A stretch of 64,000 bases of DNA from WHSW01 sp963821025 (GTDB lineage Bacteria; Actinomycetota; Thermoleophilia; Solirubrobacterales; 70-9), in assembly GCA_963821025.1 (NCBI GenBank), contig CAWGCG010000005.1, positions 434,001 through 498,000 of the forward strand, written 5' to 3'. Below the pieces are notes generated by a model that saw only the letters and a list, made by a program, of their open reading frames with translations, had not been told where the DNA came from and made no database searches. The position numbers and the translations under genes are program-made. This document shows positions 49,738 through 57,406 of this stretch, piece by piece (the first letter of the stretch is position 1; each line of letters starts with the position of its first letter).

Positions 49738-51243
49738 GTGGCAGAGCTGGGCAAACCCGAGAACCCGCTCCGGGTCGCGATCGTCGGCTCGGGCCCGGCC
49801 GGCTTCTACACCGCCGAGCACCTGCTCAAGCAAAGCCCCGCGCCGAACCCCGACGGCCCCGGACGCGAAGCCGAGGAGCCGGCGGGCATTCATGTCGAGG
49901 TGGACATGTTCGACCGCTTGCCGACCCCGTTCGGGCTGGTGCGCGCCGGGGTCGCCCCCGACCACCCGAAGATCAAGTCGGTGATCCGCGTCTATGAGAA
50001 GACCGCGGCGCGCGAGGGCTTTCGCTTCTTCGGCAACGTCGAGATCGGCACCGACGTCACCGTCGCCGAGCTCGAGGCCCGCTACAACGCGATCGTCTAC
50101 GCCTACGGCACGGCGACCGACCGCCGGCTCGGGATCCCGGGAGAGGAACTGCCCGGCTCGCACGCGGCGACGGAGTTCGTCAACTGGTACAACGCCCACC
50201 CCGATTTCGCCGGCCACGAGTTCGACCTGACCGCCGAGCGGGCGGTCGTGATCGGGAACGGCAACGTCGCCACCGACGTCGCCCGGATGCTGGCGCTGCC
50301 GCGGGCCGAGCTCGAGCTCACCGACATCGCCGACCACGCGATCGAGGCGCTCGCCGAGTCCGCGATCGACGAGGTCGTGGTGCTCGGGCGCCGCGGCCCC
50401 GCGCAGGCCGCGTTCACCAACCCCGAGGTGCGCGAGCTCGGCGAGCTCACCGACGCCGACATCGTCATCGACCCCGCCGATGTGGCATTGGATCCGGCCA
50501 GCCGCGCCTACGTCGACTCCGAGGACTGCGAGCCGACCCACCGCCGCAATGTCGAGATCTTCACCGAGTTCTCCAAGCGCCCGCTCGAGGGCAAGCCGAA
50601 GCGCGTGATCATGCGCTTCTGCCGCTCGCCGGTCGAGATCCAGGGCGAGGGCAAGGTCGAGCGGCTGGTGGTTGCCGTAAACGAGCTCTACCGCGACGAG
50701 TCGGGCGCGATTCGGGCCCGCGACACCGGTGAGCGCGAGCAGATCGAGTGCGGTCTCGTGCTGCGCTCGATCGGTTACAAGGGGATCGGGCTCGACGGGA
50801 TCCCGTTCGACTCCGGGCGAGGCCTGATCCCGAACCGCGGCGGACGGGTGGCCGACCCCGAAACAGACGAGCAGGTCGATGGCCACTACGCGGTCGGGTG
50901 GATCAAGCGCGGCCCCTCGGGGGTGATCGGAACCAACAAGAAGGATGCGCTGGAAACGGTCGACTCGATCTTCGAGGACCTCGACGCGGGGCGTATACCC
51001 GAGCCGACGGCGCAGACCCGCACGCCCGGAGGCGAAGCCGAGGACGGGGCGGGAGTTGTTGAGCCAATTGCGGAGCTCTTGGATCGGCGAGGCGGCGACC
51101 ACATCACCTATCTCGGCTGGCAGGCGATCGACCGGGCCGAGACCGCTGCCGGCGAGCCCCACGGCCGTCCCCGGATCAAGTTCTGCCACGTCCACGAGAT
51201 GGTCGAGGCAAGCCGCGCGGCGAGCTCGGCGCCGTCGTCGTAG
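49738..51243 (+). CDS. fprA: ferredoxin-NADP reductase (FprA type) with two palindrome insertions
   Basis: I use the GTG at 49738, 10 nt after TACCCT. The 501-residue protein has the FAD motif VAIVGSGPAGFYTAEHLL, DRLPTPFGLVRAGVAPDHPKIKSV, a second Rossmann motif VVIGNGNVATDVARML, and the C-terminal VGWIKRGPSGVIGTNKKDA and TYLGWQAIDRAE. The family moves electrons between NADPH and ferredoxins. Copies B and C of the palindromic element are inserted at residues about 38-50 (before the DMFDRLP strand) and 427-439 (before the last helices), both in frame and in surface loops. Confidence 0.92.
   Translation: MAELGKPENPLRVAIVGSGPAGFYTAEHLLKQSPAPNPDGPGREAEEPAGIHVEVDMFDRLPTPFGLVRAGVAPDHPKIKSVIRVYEKTAAREGFRFFGNVEIGTDVTVAELEARYNAIVYAYGTATDRRLGIPGEELPGSHAATEFVNWYNAHPDFAGHEFDLTAERAVVIGNGNVATDVARMLALPRAELELTDIADHAIEALAESAIDEVVVLGRRGPAQAAFTNPEVRELGELTDADIVIDPADVALDPASRAYVDSEDCEPTHRRNVEIFTEFSKRPLEGKPKRVIMRFCRSPVEIQGEGKVERLVVAVNELYRDESGAIRARDTGEREQIECGLVLRSIGYKGIGLDGIPFDSGRGLIPNRGGRVADPETDEQVDGHYAVGWIKRGPSGVIGTNKKDALETVDSIFEDLDAGRIPEPTAQTRTPGGEAEDGAGVVEPIAELLDRRGGDHITYLGWQAIDRAETAAGEPHGRPRIKFCHVHEMVEASRAASSAPSS
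49849..49886. repeat. 38-nt palindromic element, copy B (inside fprA)
   Basis: Core CCCGGACGCGAAGCCGAGGA at 49858-49877; arms CCCGACGGC and GCCGGCGGG pair at 8 of 9 positions. Read in the fprA frame as NPDGPGREAEEPAG. Confidence 0.8.
51016..51053. repeat. 38-nt palindromic element, copy C (inside fprA)
   Basis: Core CCCGGAGGCGAAGCCGAGGA at 51025-51044, one base different from copy B. The arms ACCCGCACG and CGGGGCGGG still pair over CCCGC/GCGGG plus one inner pair. Same reading frame as copy B: TRTPGGEAEDGAG. Confidence 0.72.
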
Positions 51244-51270
51244 CGCTCGCCCGTGTGCTGTAGTGGGCTC

Positions 51271-51507
51271 ATGGCCGATCTCGATGAGCTAGCCACGCTG
51301 ATCACCGGCGCGTTGCCGGGCGCCGAGGTCGAGGTGCTCGACGAGGGTGGTGGCGATCATCTGCGGGCGATCGTCGCCGCGCCGCAGTTCGACGGGATGT
51401 CGCGAATCGACCAGCACCGAGCCGTTCGAGCTGCGGTGCGCGACCGCTTCGATGACGGCTCGATCCACGCGCTCTCGATCGAGACCACCGTGCTCGGCTC
51501 GAGCTAA
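51271..51507 (+). CDS. bolA: BolA-family protein
   Basis: A 78-residue BolA-like protein with the class II KH-like fold: LITGALPGAEVEVLDEGGGDHLRAIVAAPQFDGMSRIDQHRAVRAAVRDRF then IHALSIETTVL. BolA proteins pair with CGFS monothiol glutaredoxins to hold a [2Fe-2S] cluster; such a glutaredoxin is the next gene, 30 bp away. The ATG has TGTAGT 6 nt before it and no Shine-Dalgarno. Confidence 0.88.
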   Translation: MADLDELATLITGALPGAEVEVLDEGGGDHLRAIVAAPQFDGMSRIDQHRAVRAAVRDRFDDGSIHALSIETTVLGSS

Positions 51508-51525
51508 CCGCCGACGGCGCTTCGC

Positions 51526-51531
51526 TACCCT
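51526..51531 (+). promoter_or_regulatory. -10 box of a probable leaderless promoter (grxD)
   Basis: TACCCT lies 6 nt before the ATG at 51538; no Shine-Dalgarno is present. Confidence 0.45.
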
Positions 51532-51537
51532 GAGCGC

Positions 51538-51942
51538 ATGCCACCAGATCCCGCCTTGAAGCAGCAGGTCGAAACCGCGATCGCCGACAACCCGGTGCTC
51601 CTGTTCATGAAGGGAACCCCCGAGGCCCCGCGCTGCGGTTTCTCGATGCGGGTCGTCGGCATGCTCGAGCAGCTCGGCGTCGACTACGGCGCAATCGACG
51701 TGCTGCCGGCGTTGCAGCCGTTGCGTGAGGTGACCACCGAGCTCTCGAACTGGCAGACCTTCCCGCAGCTCTACGTCAACGGAGAGCTGCTCGGCGGCTG
51801 CGACATCGTCGAGGAGATGTTCGAATCCGGCGAGCTCGCCACGGCGCTCGGCGCCGAGCAGCCCGCCGACGCGTCGGCCCCCGAGCCCGAGCGCATTCTC
51901 CCCGGCGGGTCGCAGACCAGCCCGCCGATGCCGCTCGGCTAA
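51538..51942 (+). CDS. grxD: CGFS monothiol glutaredoxin (Grx4/GrxD family)
   Basis: A 134-residue protein with LLFMKGTPEAPRCGFSMRVV (active Cys33), then SNWQTFPQLYVNGELLGGCDIVEEM. These bind a [2Fe-2S] cluster with glutathione or another thiol and pass clusters on. Actinobacteria generally lack glutathione and CGFS glutaredoxins are patchy in them, so the thiol ligand here is an open question. A Pro/Glu-rich tail of about 30 residues is extra. The stop overlaps that of the convergent ABC-F gene. Confidence 0.9.
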   Translation: MPPDPALKQQVETAIADNPVLLFMKGTPEAPRCGFSMRVVGMLEQLGVDYGAIDVLPALQPLREVTTELSNWQTFPQLYVNGELLGGCDIVEEMFESGELATALGAEQPADASAPEPERILPGGSQTSPPMPLG

Positions 51943-53804
51943 CCGCTGACTCGCTCGCTCGCCTTCTCCCAACGCCCGTAGAGCTCTTCGAGCTCGCGCC
52001 GGGCGCGCTGATGGCGCTCGGTCGCCCTCGCTGCCCGCTTCGGGTCGGACCAGTGCGAGGGGTCGGCGAGCTCGTCCTCGAGCTCGCGAAAGGCGACCTC
52101 CGCCGCCTCGACCTGGCGCTCGAGCCGGTCGGCGTCGGCGATCCGGTTCTTGCTCGGGCCGGCCTGGCGCGAGCGCTCGACCGGCCTGCGCCGCCTCTCG
52201 GGCTCACGCTCGAAGCTCGCGCGGTACTCGGCCCACCCGCCCGGGTGACTGCGCAGGCGCCGATCCTCGATCGTCAGCGTCCGCGAGCCGATTGCCTCCA
52301 GCAACGCCCGGTCGTGGGAGATCAGCAGCACGGTGCCGTCGAAGTCGATCAGCGCGTCCTCGAGCGCCTCGCGACTCTCGAGGTCGAGGTGGTTGGTGGG
52401 CTCGTCGAGAATCAACAGGTTGGAGTCCGAGCTCGTCAGCAGAGCCAGGGCCAGCCGCCTCGACTCGCCCCCGGAGAGGTCACCGAGCGACTTGTGGACC
52501 TCTTCCCCGGAGAACAGGAAGCGCCCCAGCAGGCCGCGGACCTTCGCCTCGGATAGCCCGGTGGCCGCCTGCGCATGGGAGAGCACGGTGGAGCGGTCGT
52601 CGCCCCCGAGATCGGTGTGCTGGGCGAGGTAGCCGAGCTTGACGTTGTGCCCGCGGCGCAGCTTGCCGCGGTCCAGCTCGCGCTCGCCGACCAGCGCTCG
52701 CACCAGGGTCGACTTGCCCGAGCCGTTGGCGCCGACCAGGCAGACGTGCTCGCCGCGCTCGAGCCACATCTGCGCGTCCTCGATCAGCCTGCGGCCGGCG
52801 ACCTCGAGTACACCGTCAAAGACCTCGATCACGACCCGGCCGCTTCGTTCGACAGCGCCGAACGAGAACGCGAGCGTGCGCCCGTCAGTTGGGTCGGGGT
52901 CGCGCAGTCCCTGCTTCAGGCGCTCGATGCTCTTCAGCTTCGACTGCGCCTGGCGCGCCTTCGTCGCCTTGTAGCGAAAGCGCTCGACGAAGCGCTGCAT
53001 GCGGGCGATCTCGGCCTCGCGGCGGGCCGTGTCGCGGCCCGCGGCAAGCTCGCGCGCAGCCTGCTCGGCGCGCCAGGCATGCCAGGGGCCGGAGAAGAAG
53101 CGGGCGCGACCGCCCTCGAGCTCGAGGACCGAGGTGCCCACCGATTCGAGGAACCAGCGGTCGTGGGCGACCAGGATCACCGCCGCATCGACCTCGGCGA
53201 GATGGCGCTCGAGCCATTCGAGCGATTCGATGTCGAGATGGTTGGTCGGCTCGTCCAGCAACAGCAGATCCGGCCGCGAGGCAATCGCGCGGGCCAGTGA
53301 GGCACGGGTCAGCTCGCCCCCGGAGAAGCTCGCCAACGGCCGGTCGAACTCACCCTCGGTGAAGCCGAGGCCGCGCAGAGCGACCTCGATGCCGTCGCGC
53401 CAGCGATAACCGCCGGCGTGCTCGAGCCGGCCCTGGGCGTCGGCGTATGCCGCCAGGGTCGCCTCGTCGGCGTCGCCCGCCGACATCCGCCGCTCGAGAC
53501 GGTGAAGCTCGCCCTCGATCTCGGCGATCCAGTCGAGACCCGCGGTGACGTAACCACGCAGAGGCGCCTGCGAGTGCGGCGGGCGCTGATCATGCAGGGC
53601 GATCCGCACGCCCTTGGCGATCGAGATCTGGCCGGTCTCCACCCCGACCTCGCCCGAGATCGTACGCAGCAGGGTCGTCTTTCCGGTTCCGTTGCGCCCG
53701 GCGAGGGTCATCCGGTCGCCGCGCTCGAGCTTGAAGGAGACGTCGCGAAAGAGCGTGCGGTCGCCGAAGTGCTTGGTCAGCCCGGAGGCCGTGATGGTCG
53801 GCAA
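51939..53804 (-). CDS. ABC-F family ATPase (Uup/EttA-like)
   Basis: A 621-residue protein with two ABC domains and no membrane helices: Walker A LAGRNGTGKTT and LVGANGSGKST, signatures FSGGELTRASLARAI and LSGGESRRLALALL, Walker B LLLLDEPTNHLD and LLILDEPTNHLD. A linker with RFRYKATKARQAQSKLKSIERL joins the domains, and a basic coiled-coil tail (residues about 520-615) is typical of Uup. ABC-F proteins act on ribosomes. The stop overlaps the grxD stop by 4 bp. Confidence 0.93.
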   Translation of the reverse strand: MPTITASGLTKHFGDRTLFRDVSFKLERGDRMTLAGRNGTGKTTLLRTISGEVGVETGQISIAKGVRIALHDQRPPHSQAPLRGYVTAGLDWIAEIEGELHRLERRMSAGDADEATLAAYADAQGRLEHAGGYRWRDGIEVALRGLGFTEGEFDRPLASFSGGELTRASLARAIASRPDLLLLDEPTNHLDIESLEWLERHLAEVDAAVILVAHDRWFLESVGTSVLELEGGRARFFSGPWHAWRAEQAARELAAGRDTARREAEIARMQRFVERFRYKATKARQAQSKLKSIERLKQGLRDPDPTDGRTLAFSFGAVERSGRVVIEVFDGVLEVAGRRLIEDAQMWLERGEHVCLVGANGSGKSTLVRALVGERELDRGKLRRGHNVKLGYLAQHTDLGGDDRSTVLSHAQAATGLSEAKVRGLLGRFLFSGEEVHKSLGDLSGGESRRLALALLTSSDSNLLILDEPTNHLDLESREALEDALIDFDGTVLLISHDRALLEAIGSRTLTIEDRRLRSHPGGWAEYRASFEREPERRRRPVERSRQAGPSKNRIADADRLERQVEAAEVAFRELEDELADPSHWSDPKRAARATERHQRARRELEELYGRWEKASERVSG

Positions 53805-53817
53805 GGGAGGACCGGGT

Positions 53818-54186
53818 CTAAACGGCTGCGGCCTGCTCGGCCGCGTCCTCGCGCACCTGGAAGGACGAGCCGCAGCCGCAAGCGGCGACGACGTTCGGGT
53901 TGTTCACCGTGAACCCCGCGCCCTGGAGGCCATCGACGAAGTCGACCTCCGAACCGAAGACGAACTGCATGCTGACCTTATCGACGAGCACCGCGACGCC
54001 GTTTTGCTCGAAGACGTGGTCGTCCTCCTTGGCCTGATCGAGGGCGAGCGCGTACTGGAATCCCGAGCAGCCGCCACCCTTGACCGCGACGCGGAGCGCC
54101 TGCTCGGTCTCGTTGGCGGCGACCAGGTCGCGGATCTTCTCCGCGGCGGTGTCGGTGATCTTGACTGCTGCCTCTGGCGTGTCCAT
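53818..54186 (-). CDS. A-type iron-sulfur carrier (ErpA/IscA/HesB family)
   Basis: A 122-residue protein with the three conserved cysteines: Cys40 in GGGCSGFQY and Cys103/Cys105 in AACGCGSSF. It carries iron-sulfur clusters to apoproteins in the cytoplasm. It lies close to bolA and the CGFS glutaredoxin and 13 bp upstream of the ABC-F gene on the same strand. On the minus strand TACTAT is 8 nt before the ATG, and there is no Shine-Dalgarno. Confidence 0.93.
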   Translation of the reverse strand: MDTPEAAVKITDTAAEKIRDLVAANETEQALRVAVKGGGCSGFQYALALDQAKEDDHVFEQNGVAVLVDKVSMQFVFGSEVDFVDGLQGAGFTVNNPNVVAACGCGSSFQVREDAAEQAAAV

Positions 54187-54194
54187 CGCTATAG

Positions 54195-54200
54195 ATAGTA
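54195..54200 (-). promoter_or_regulatory. -10 box of a probable leaderless promoter (A-type carrier)
   Basis: TACTAT on the minus strand, 8 nt before the ATG at 54186. The 29-bp gap to the upstream gene has no Shine-Dalgarno. Confidence 0.45.
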
Positions 54201-54215
54201 AAGCAACGCCGACGG

Positions 54216-54473
54216 CTATTCACGCCTTTCTCCGTATCGCCAGTCGAGGTACTGAAGGATCCGCCTCGAGTCGTGGACGATCTCGTCGCCGTCGACGAGC
54301 ACCGGAATCCGTTGCTGGCGAGTGAGCTCTTCGATCTCCGGCCGCTCGCCGCGGCGATACGGCATCCGCTCGGTCTCGTGCTCGAGGCCGAGCCGGCGCA
54401 ACCTGCGCTCGACCGCGCCGCAAGGGCAGAGCACGTTGGTGGGCGTCGGGCAGCGGAAGAGAACCCGTGTCAT
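54216..54473 (-). CDS. glutaredoxin/GST-N-like thioredoxin-fold protein
   Basis: An 85-residue protein with a thioredoxin-like fold: VLFRCPTP...LCPCGAVERRLRRLGLEHETERMPYRRGERPEI then QQRIPVLVDGDEIVHDSRRILQYLDWRYG. It corresponds to the N-terminal domain of glutathione S-transferases without the helical domain. The active-site region is CPCG. Its ATG overlaps the epimerase stop (ATGA), so it is the second gene of that operon. Confidence 0.78.
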   Translation of the reverse strand: MTRVLFRCPTPTNVLCPCGAVERRLRRLGLEHETERMPYRRGERPEIEELTRQQRIPVLVDGDEIVHDSRRILQYLDWRYGERRE

Positions 54474-55522
54474 CGGCCGAGCAGCCGGGCGCCGGCGCGC
54501 GACAGCCCTCCAAGCGCGCGCAGCGCCAGCTGCTCGGGGCCGCGACCCGCCGGCGGGCCGTCGATATGGGCGCTTTGCCAGGCGACGGCGTCCTCGAGCG
54601 TCTCCTCATGAGGCCGGGCGCGAAAGCCGAGCTCGCGCTTGGCCTTGGTCGAGCGGTAGGTCCACCAAAGCGACGCGGAGCGCACCTCCTCCTCGACCAA
54701 CGGCAGCGGCAGGCGGGCACGCGCGGCGAGATCGGCGCCACCGATCGCCACCGCCGCCGGCAACTTCAGCGCCGGCGGATCGACACCGGAGATCCGGGCG
54801 AGGTCTGCGAACAGCCGCGCCAAGGTGAAGTTGCGGCCGCCGAGGATGTAGCGCTGACCGACCTCGCCGCGCTCGTCGGCTAGCAGCTGGCCGGCGGCGA
54901 CGTCGCGGACATCGACGATATTGAGCCCGCCGTCGACGTAGACCGGGATCCGCCCCTGGAGGAAGCGGCGCACCAATCCCATCGAGGTCGAGCTCGGCGC
55001 CTCGGGCCCGAGGGCGAAGGTCGGGTTGACGATCACCACCGGCAGGCCGCGCGCAGCGATCCGCAAGGCCTCGAGCTCGGCCTCGTGCTTGGAGTTGACG
55101 TAGGCGAGGCCGAGGTGGCCGATCTCGAACGGGGTCGTCTCGTCGGCGGTTCCATGGGGCTCGGCGACGCCGATCGCCCCCACGGTCGAGGTGTGGACGA
55201 GCCGCTCGACGCCCGCTTCGAGCGCGGCTTCGAACACCGTCCGCGCGCCGCGCAGGTTGACGTCGAAGACGGCGGCGGCATCACGGCCCCGCAGCGAGGT
55301 GCGCCCGGCGACGTGGAAGACCTTCTCGATCCCCTTCATCGCCCGGTTGACCGCGCGACGGTCGGTGATCTCTCCGGTGGCGCGCTCGAACTCGACCTCG
55401 AGCTGCTCGAGGTTCGAGTCCCGGCGGGCGAGCAGGCGCAGCTCATCGCCGCGGGCGGCGAGCGCCCGAACCAGATGCGAGCCGAGGAACCCGCTGCCCC
55501 CGGTGACAAGGGTCTTGCCCAT
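54470..55522 (-). CDS. NAD-dependent epimerase/dehydratase (HpnA/dihydroflavonol-reductase-like)
   Basis: A 350-residue extended SDR: TLVTGGSGFLGSHLVRALAARG, the HVAGRTSL signature, STVGAIGVA, the catalytic YVNSKHEAE (YxxxK), PTFALGPEAPSSTSMG and VDVRDVAAGQLLADERGEVGQRYILGG. It resembles the hopanoid-associated sugar epimerase HpnA and the related 3-ketosphinganine reductase CerR group; I cannot tell these apart by eye. The ATG at 55522 follows a TACGAT box by 8 nt; the longer open frame overlaps degV antisense and is not used. Confidence 0.82.
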   Translation of the reverse strand: MGKTLVTGGSGFLGSHLVRALAARGDELRLLARRDSNLEQLEVEFERATGEITDRRAVNRAMKGIEKVFHVAGRTSLRGRDAAAVFDVNLRGARTVFEAALEAGVERLVHTSTVGAIGVAEPHGTADETTPFEIGHLGLAYVNSKHEAELEALRIAARGLPVVIVNPTFALGPEAPSSTSMGLVRRFLQGRIPVYVDGGLNIVDVRDVAAGQLLADERGEVGQRYILGGRNFTLARLFADLARISGVDPPALKLPAAVAIGGADLAARARLPLPLVEEEVRSASLWWTYRSTKAKRELGFRARPHEETLEDAVAWQSAHIDGPPAGRGPEQLALRALGGLSRAGARLLGR

Positions 55523-55530
55523 CGGCGCGG

Positions 55531-55536
55531 ATCGTA
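55531..55536 (-). promoter_or_regulatory. -10 box of a probable leaderless promoter (epimerase)
   Basis: TACGAT on the minus strand, 8 nt before the ATG at 55522. The divergent degV gene starts 43 bp away, with TAAGAA 9 nt before its GTG, so this short gap probably holds two back-to-back promoters. Confidence 0.45.
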
Positions 55537-55564
55537 GAGATACGTCTGATAAGAACCTCAAGCC

Positions 55565-56434
55565 GTGGCCACCGCCGTAGTCACCGACACGACCGCCTAT
55601 CTGCCGGACGAGCTGATCGCCGAGCACGACATAAAGCGGGTCAGCCTCTACGTGACCCTCGACGGCGAGCAGCGCCGCGAGAGCGAGATCTCGGGTCCTG
55701 CTTATGCCGACTTCTATCAGCGACTGAGCCGCAGCGAGCAGGGCGCGACGACCTCGCAGCCCTCGGTCGGCGACTTCCTCGCCGTCTATGAGCCGCTGCT
55801 CGCCGACGGCCACGAGATCGTCTCGATCCACATCTCGTCGGGGATCTCGGGGACGGTCGAATCGGCGCGCCAGGCGCGCCGACAACTCGTCGACTCCGGC
55901 GCCGGCGGCGAGCGGATCGAGGTCTATGACAGCCGTTCGGCCTGTGGCGGTCAGGGGATCATCGTCCTGACCGCGGCCGGTGCCGCGGCGGGCGGCGCCG
56001 GCGCCGCCGCAGTCGTCGAGGCGGCCGAGCAGGCGCGCGAGTCGCTGAAGATGTGGTTCGCCATGGACACGCTCGAGTACCTCCGAAAAGGGGGGCGGAT
56101 CGGCGCCGCCCAGGCGCTGCTCGGCTCGGCGCTGCAGATCAAGCCGATCCTCACCCTCGAGGAGGAGATCGCCCCGGTGGAGCGGGTCCGGACGCGCCGC
56201 CGGGCGTTCGAGCGCATGGTCGAGTTCGCCCACGAGCGCAAGCGAGACGGAGCCGGCGCCTGGGTTGTCCAGCACATCCACGAGCCCGACACCGCCAGGC
56301 GCCTGGTCGACGAGTGCCGCCAGGTGTTCGGCTCAGAGCCTCTGTTCGTGTCGGAGATCGGACCGGTGATCGGCGCCCACGCGGGCCCCGGGCTGCTCGG
56401 CTTCGGCGGAGCTCGGACCGAACTGCTCGGCTAG
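55565..56434 (+). CDS. degV: DegV-family fatty-acid-binding protein
   Basis: A 289-residue DegV protein: AVVTDTTAYLPDELIAEHDIKRVSLYV, GATTSQPSVGDFLAVYE, ISSGISGTVESARQA, YDSRSACGGQGIIVLTAA and MDTLEYLRKGGRIGAAQALLGSALQIKPIL. In Firmicutes such proteins (FakB) bind the fatty acid for phosphorylation by FakA; no fakA is nearby. GTG start. The stop overlaps that of the convergent DUF3618 gene by 4 bp. Confidence 0.93.
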   Translation: MATAVVTDTTAYLPDELIAEHDIKRVSLYVTLDGEQRRESEISGPAYADFYQRLSRSEQGATTSQPSVGDFLAVYEPLLADGHEIVSIHISSGISGTVESARQARRQLVDSGAGGERIEVYDSRSACGGQGIIVLTAAGAAAGGAGAAAVVEAAEQARESLKMWFAMDTLEYLRKGGRIGAAQALLGSALQIKPILTLEEEIAPVERVRTRRRAFERMVEFAHERKRDGAGAWVVQHIHEPDTARRLVDECRQVFGSEPLFVSEIGPVIGAHAGPGLLGFGGARTELLG

Positions 56435-56700
56435 CGCCGGCGCAGGGCGATCAGGCCGCCGACGGCGAAACCGGCCACCGCGGCGCCGATGATCAACTCG
56501 CGACGGTGTTCGCGAAGCTGTCGGCGCCAGTCGGTGAGCTCGGTCACCCGCCCGCGCAGCGCATCGACCGAGTACGAGAGCTCCTCGCGCTGTCGCTCGA
56601 TGTCGGCGCGGATCTGACCCGAGGTGCGTCCGGGGGCTCCCGCCGCGGGCTTGGCGACCGGCTCGCCGGCACCGCTGTAGATCTGTGGCTCGTTGCTCAT
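56431..56700 (-). CDS. DUF3618 protein
   Basis: An 89-residue protein: flexible N-terminus, then RTSGQIRADIERQREELSYSVDALRGRVTELTDW, a basic stretch, one membrane helix (LIIGAAVAGFAVGGLIAL) and a terminal RRR. This is the DUF3618 layout. It is the last of three overlapping genes (DUF4235-like, holin-X-like, DUF3618), a set often seen in Actinobacteria and linked to envelope stress. Confidence 0.88.
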   Translation of the reverse strand: MSNEPQIYSGAGEPVAKPAAGAPGRTSGQIRADIERQREELSYSVDALRGRVTELTDWRRQLREHRRELIIGAAVAGFAVGGLIALRRR

Positions 56701-57230
56701 CGGCTGTCGGGGTCCTCCGGGACGGGGCCGCCAGGGGGCGTCGCGACGGGCCCGGCAGGGGGCGTGGTGGCGGGAATCGCCGGCTCGCGCGCGGCCGGAG
56801 TGGTCGACGATTCGAGCGTCTGCTTGATCCGCCTGCCTTCCTCGATCGCCAGATCGGGGGTCGGCGGGGCTCCCTTGAGGACCGCCTGATAGGCGATGTA
56901 GCCGGCGATCGCGGCGGTGATGAAGAAGACAACCGCCTCGATCAAGAACCCGATCCAGAAGTGATCGCCGAAGAACAGGTCGTTGAGCAACCAGGCGATC
57001 GAGTGCATCAGCAAGATCAGCCCGAGGAAGGCGAAGGTGCCGGCGACCAGGCCGACGACTCCCCCGCGGAGCAGCGATTGAACCTTCTCGGTGACCTCGG
57101 CCTTGGCGAGCTCGATCTCCTCGCGGACCAGGGTCGAGACTCGCTCCGAGACGTCGAAGACCATCTCGCCGACCGAGCGGTCCTCGTCGGGACGCCTGGG
57201 CGGCGGGCTTGCCGGGGGCTGGTAGCTCAT
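56697..57230 (-). CDS. holin-X-like (Phage_holin_3_6) membrane protein
   Basis: A 177-residue protein with VGEMVFDVSERVSTLVREEIELAKAEVTEKVQSLL (amphipathic) and two hydrophobic hairpins (GGVVGLVAGTFAFLGLILLMHSIAW and IGFLIEAVVFFITAAIAGYIAY), then a Pro/Thr-rich tail. The Pfam name notwithstanding, nothing around it suggests a prophage. The ATG at 57230 overlaps the upstream 44-codon gene and is the start for which the family sequence begins. Confidence 0.87.
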   Translation of the reverse strand: MSYQPPASPPPRRPDEDRSVGEMVFDVSERVSTLVREEIELAKAEVTEKVQSLLRGGVVGLVAGTFAFLGLILLMHSIAWLLNDLFFGDHFWIGFLIEAVVFFITAAIAGYIAYQAVLKGAPPTPDLAIEEGRRIKQTLESSTTPAAREPAIPATTPPAGPVATPPGGPVPEDPDSR

Positions 57231-57361
57231 TCGGGCGGATCCTCGCCGAAGATCCGTTGCCAGATCATCGCCGACAGACGCATTGCAACAACGCTCGCCA
57301 GCGCCCCGGTGCCTGCCACCAGGCCGGTCCACATGAGGCGCTTGACGATCTCGTTGTCCAT
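57227..57361 (-). CDS. 44-residue membrane mini-protein, DUF4235-like
   Basis: ATG at 57361; the product starts MDNEIVKRLMWTGLVAGTG and contains one helix (LMWTGLVAGTGALASVV), then RLSAMIWQRIFGEDPPE. The pattern matches the start of DUF4235 proteins. The TGA overlaps the ATG of the holin-X-like gene (ATGA), and that gene overlaps DUF3618 the same way, which argues it is real in spite of its size. Confidence 0.72.
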   Translation of the reverse strand: MDNEIVKRLMWTGLVAGTGALASVVAMRLSAMIWQRIFGEDPPE

Positions 57362-57406
57362 CGGTCGGGTCCTGGGTTGGGAGCTACCCCGCAGATCGGG
57401 AGTAAA

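Noticed and set aside
56697..57230. Prophage signal from the holin-family name
   Set aside because: No other phage gene is near; this family is a normal chromosomal envelope protein in Actinobacteria.
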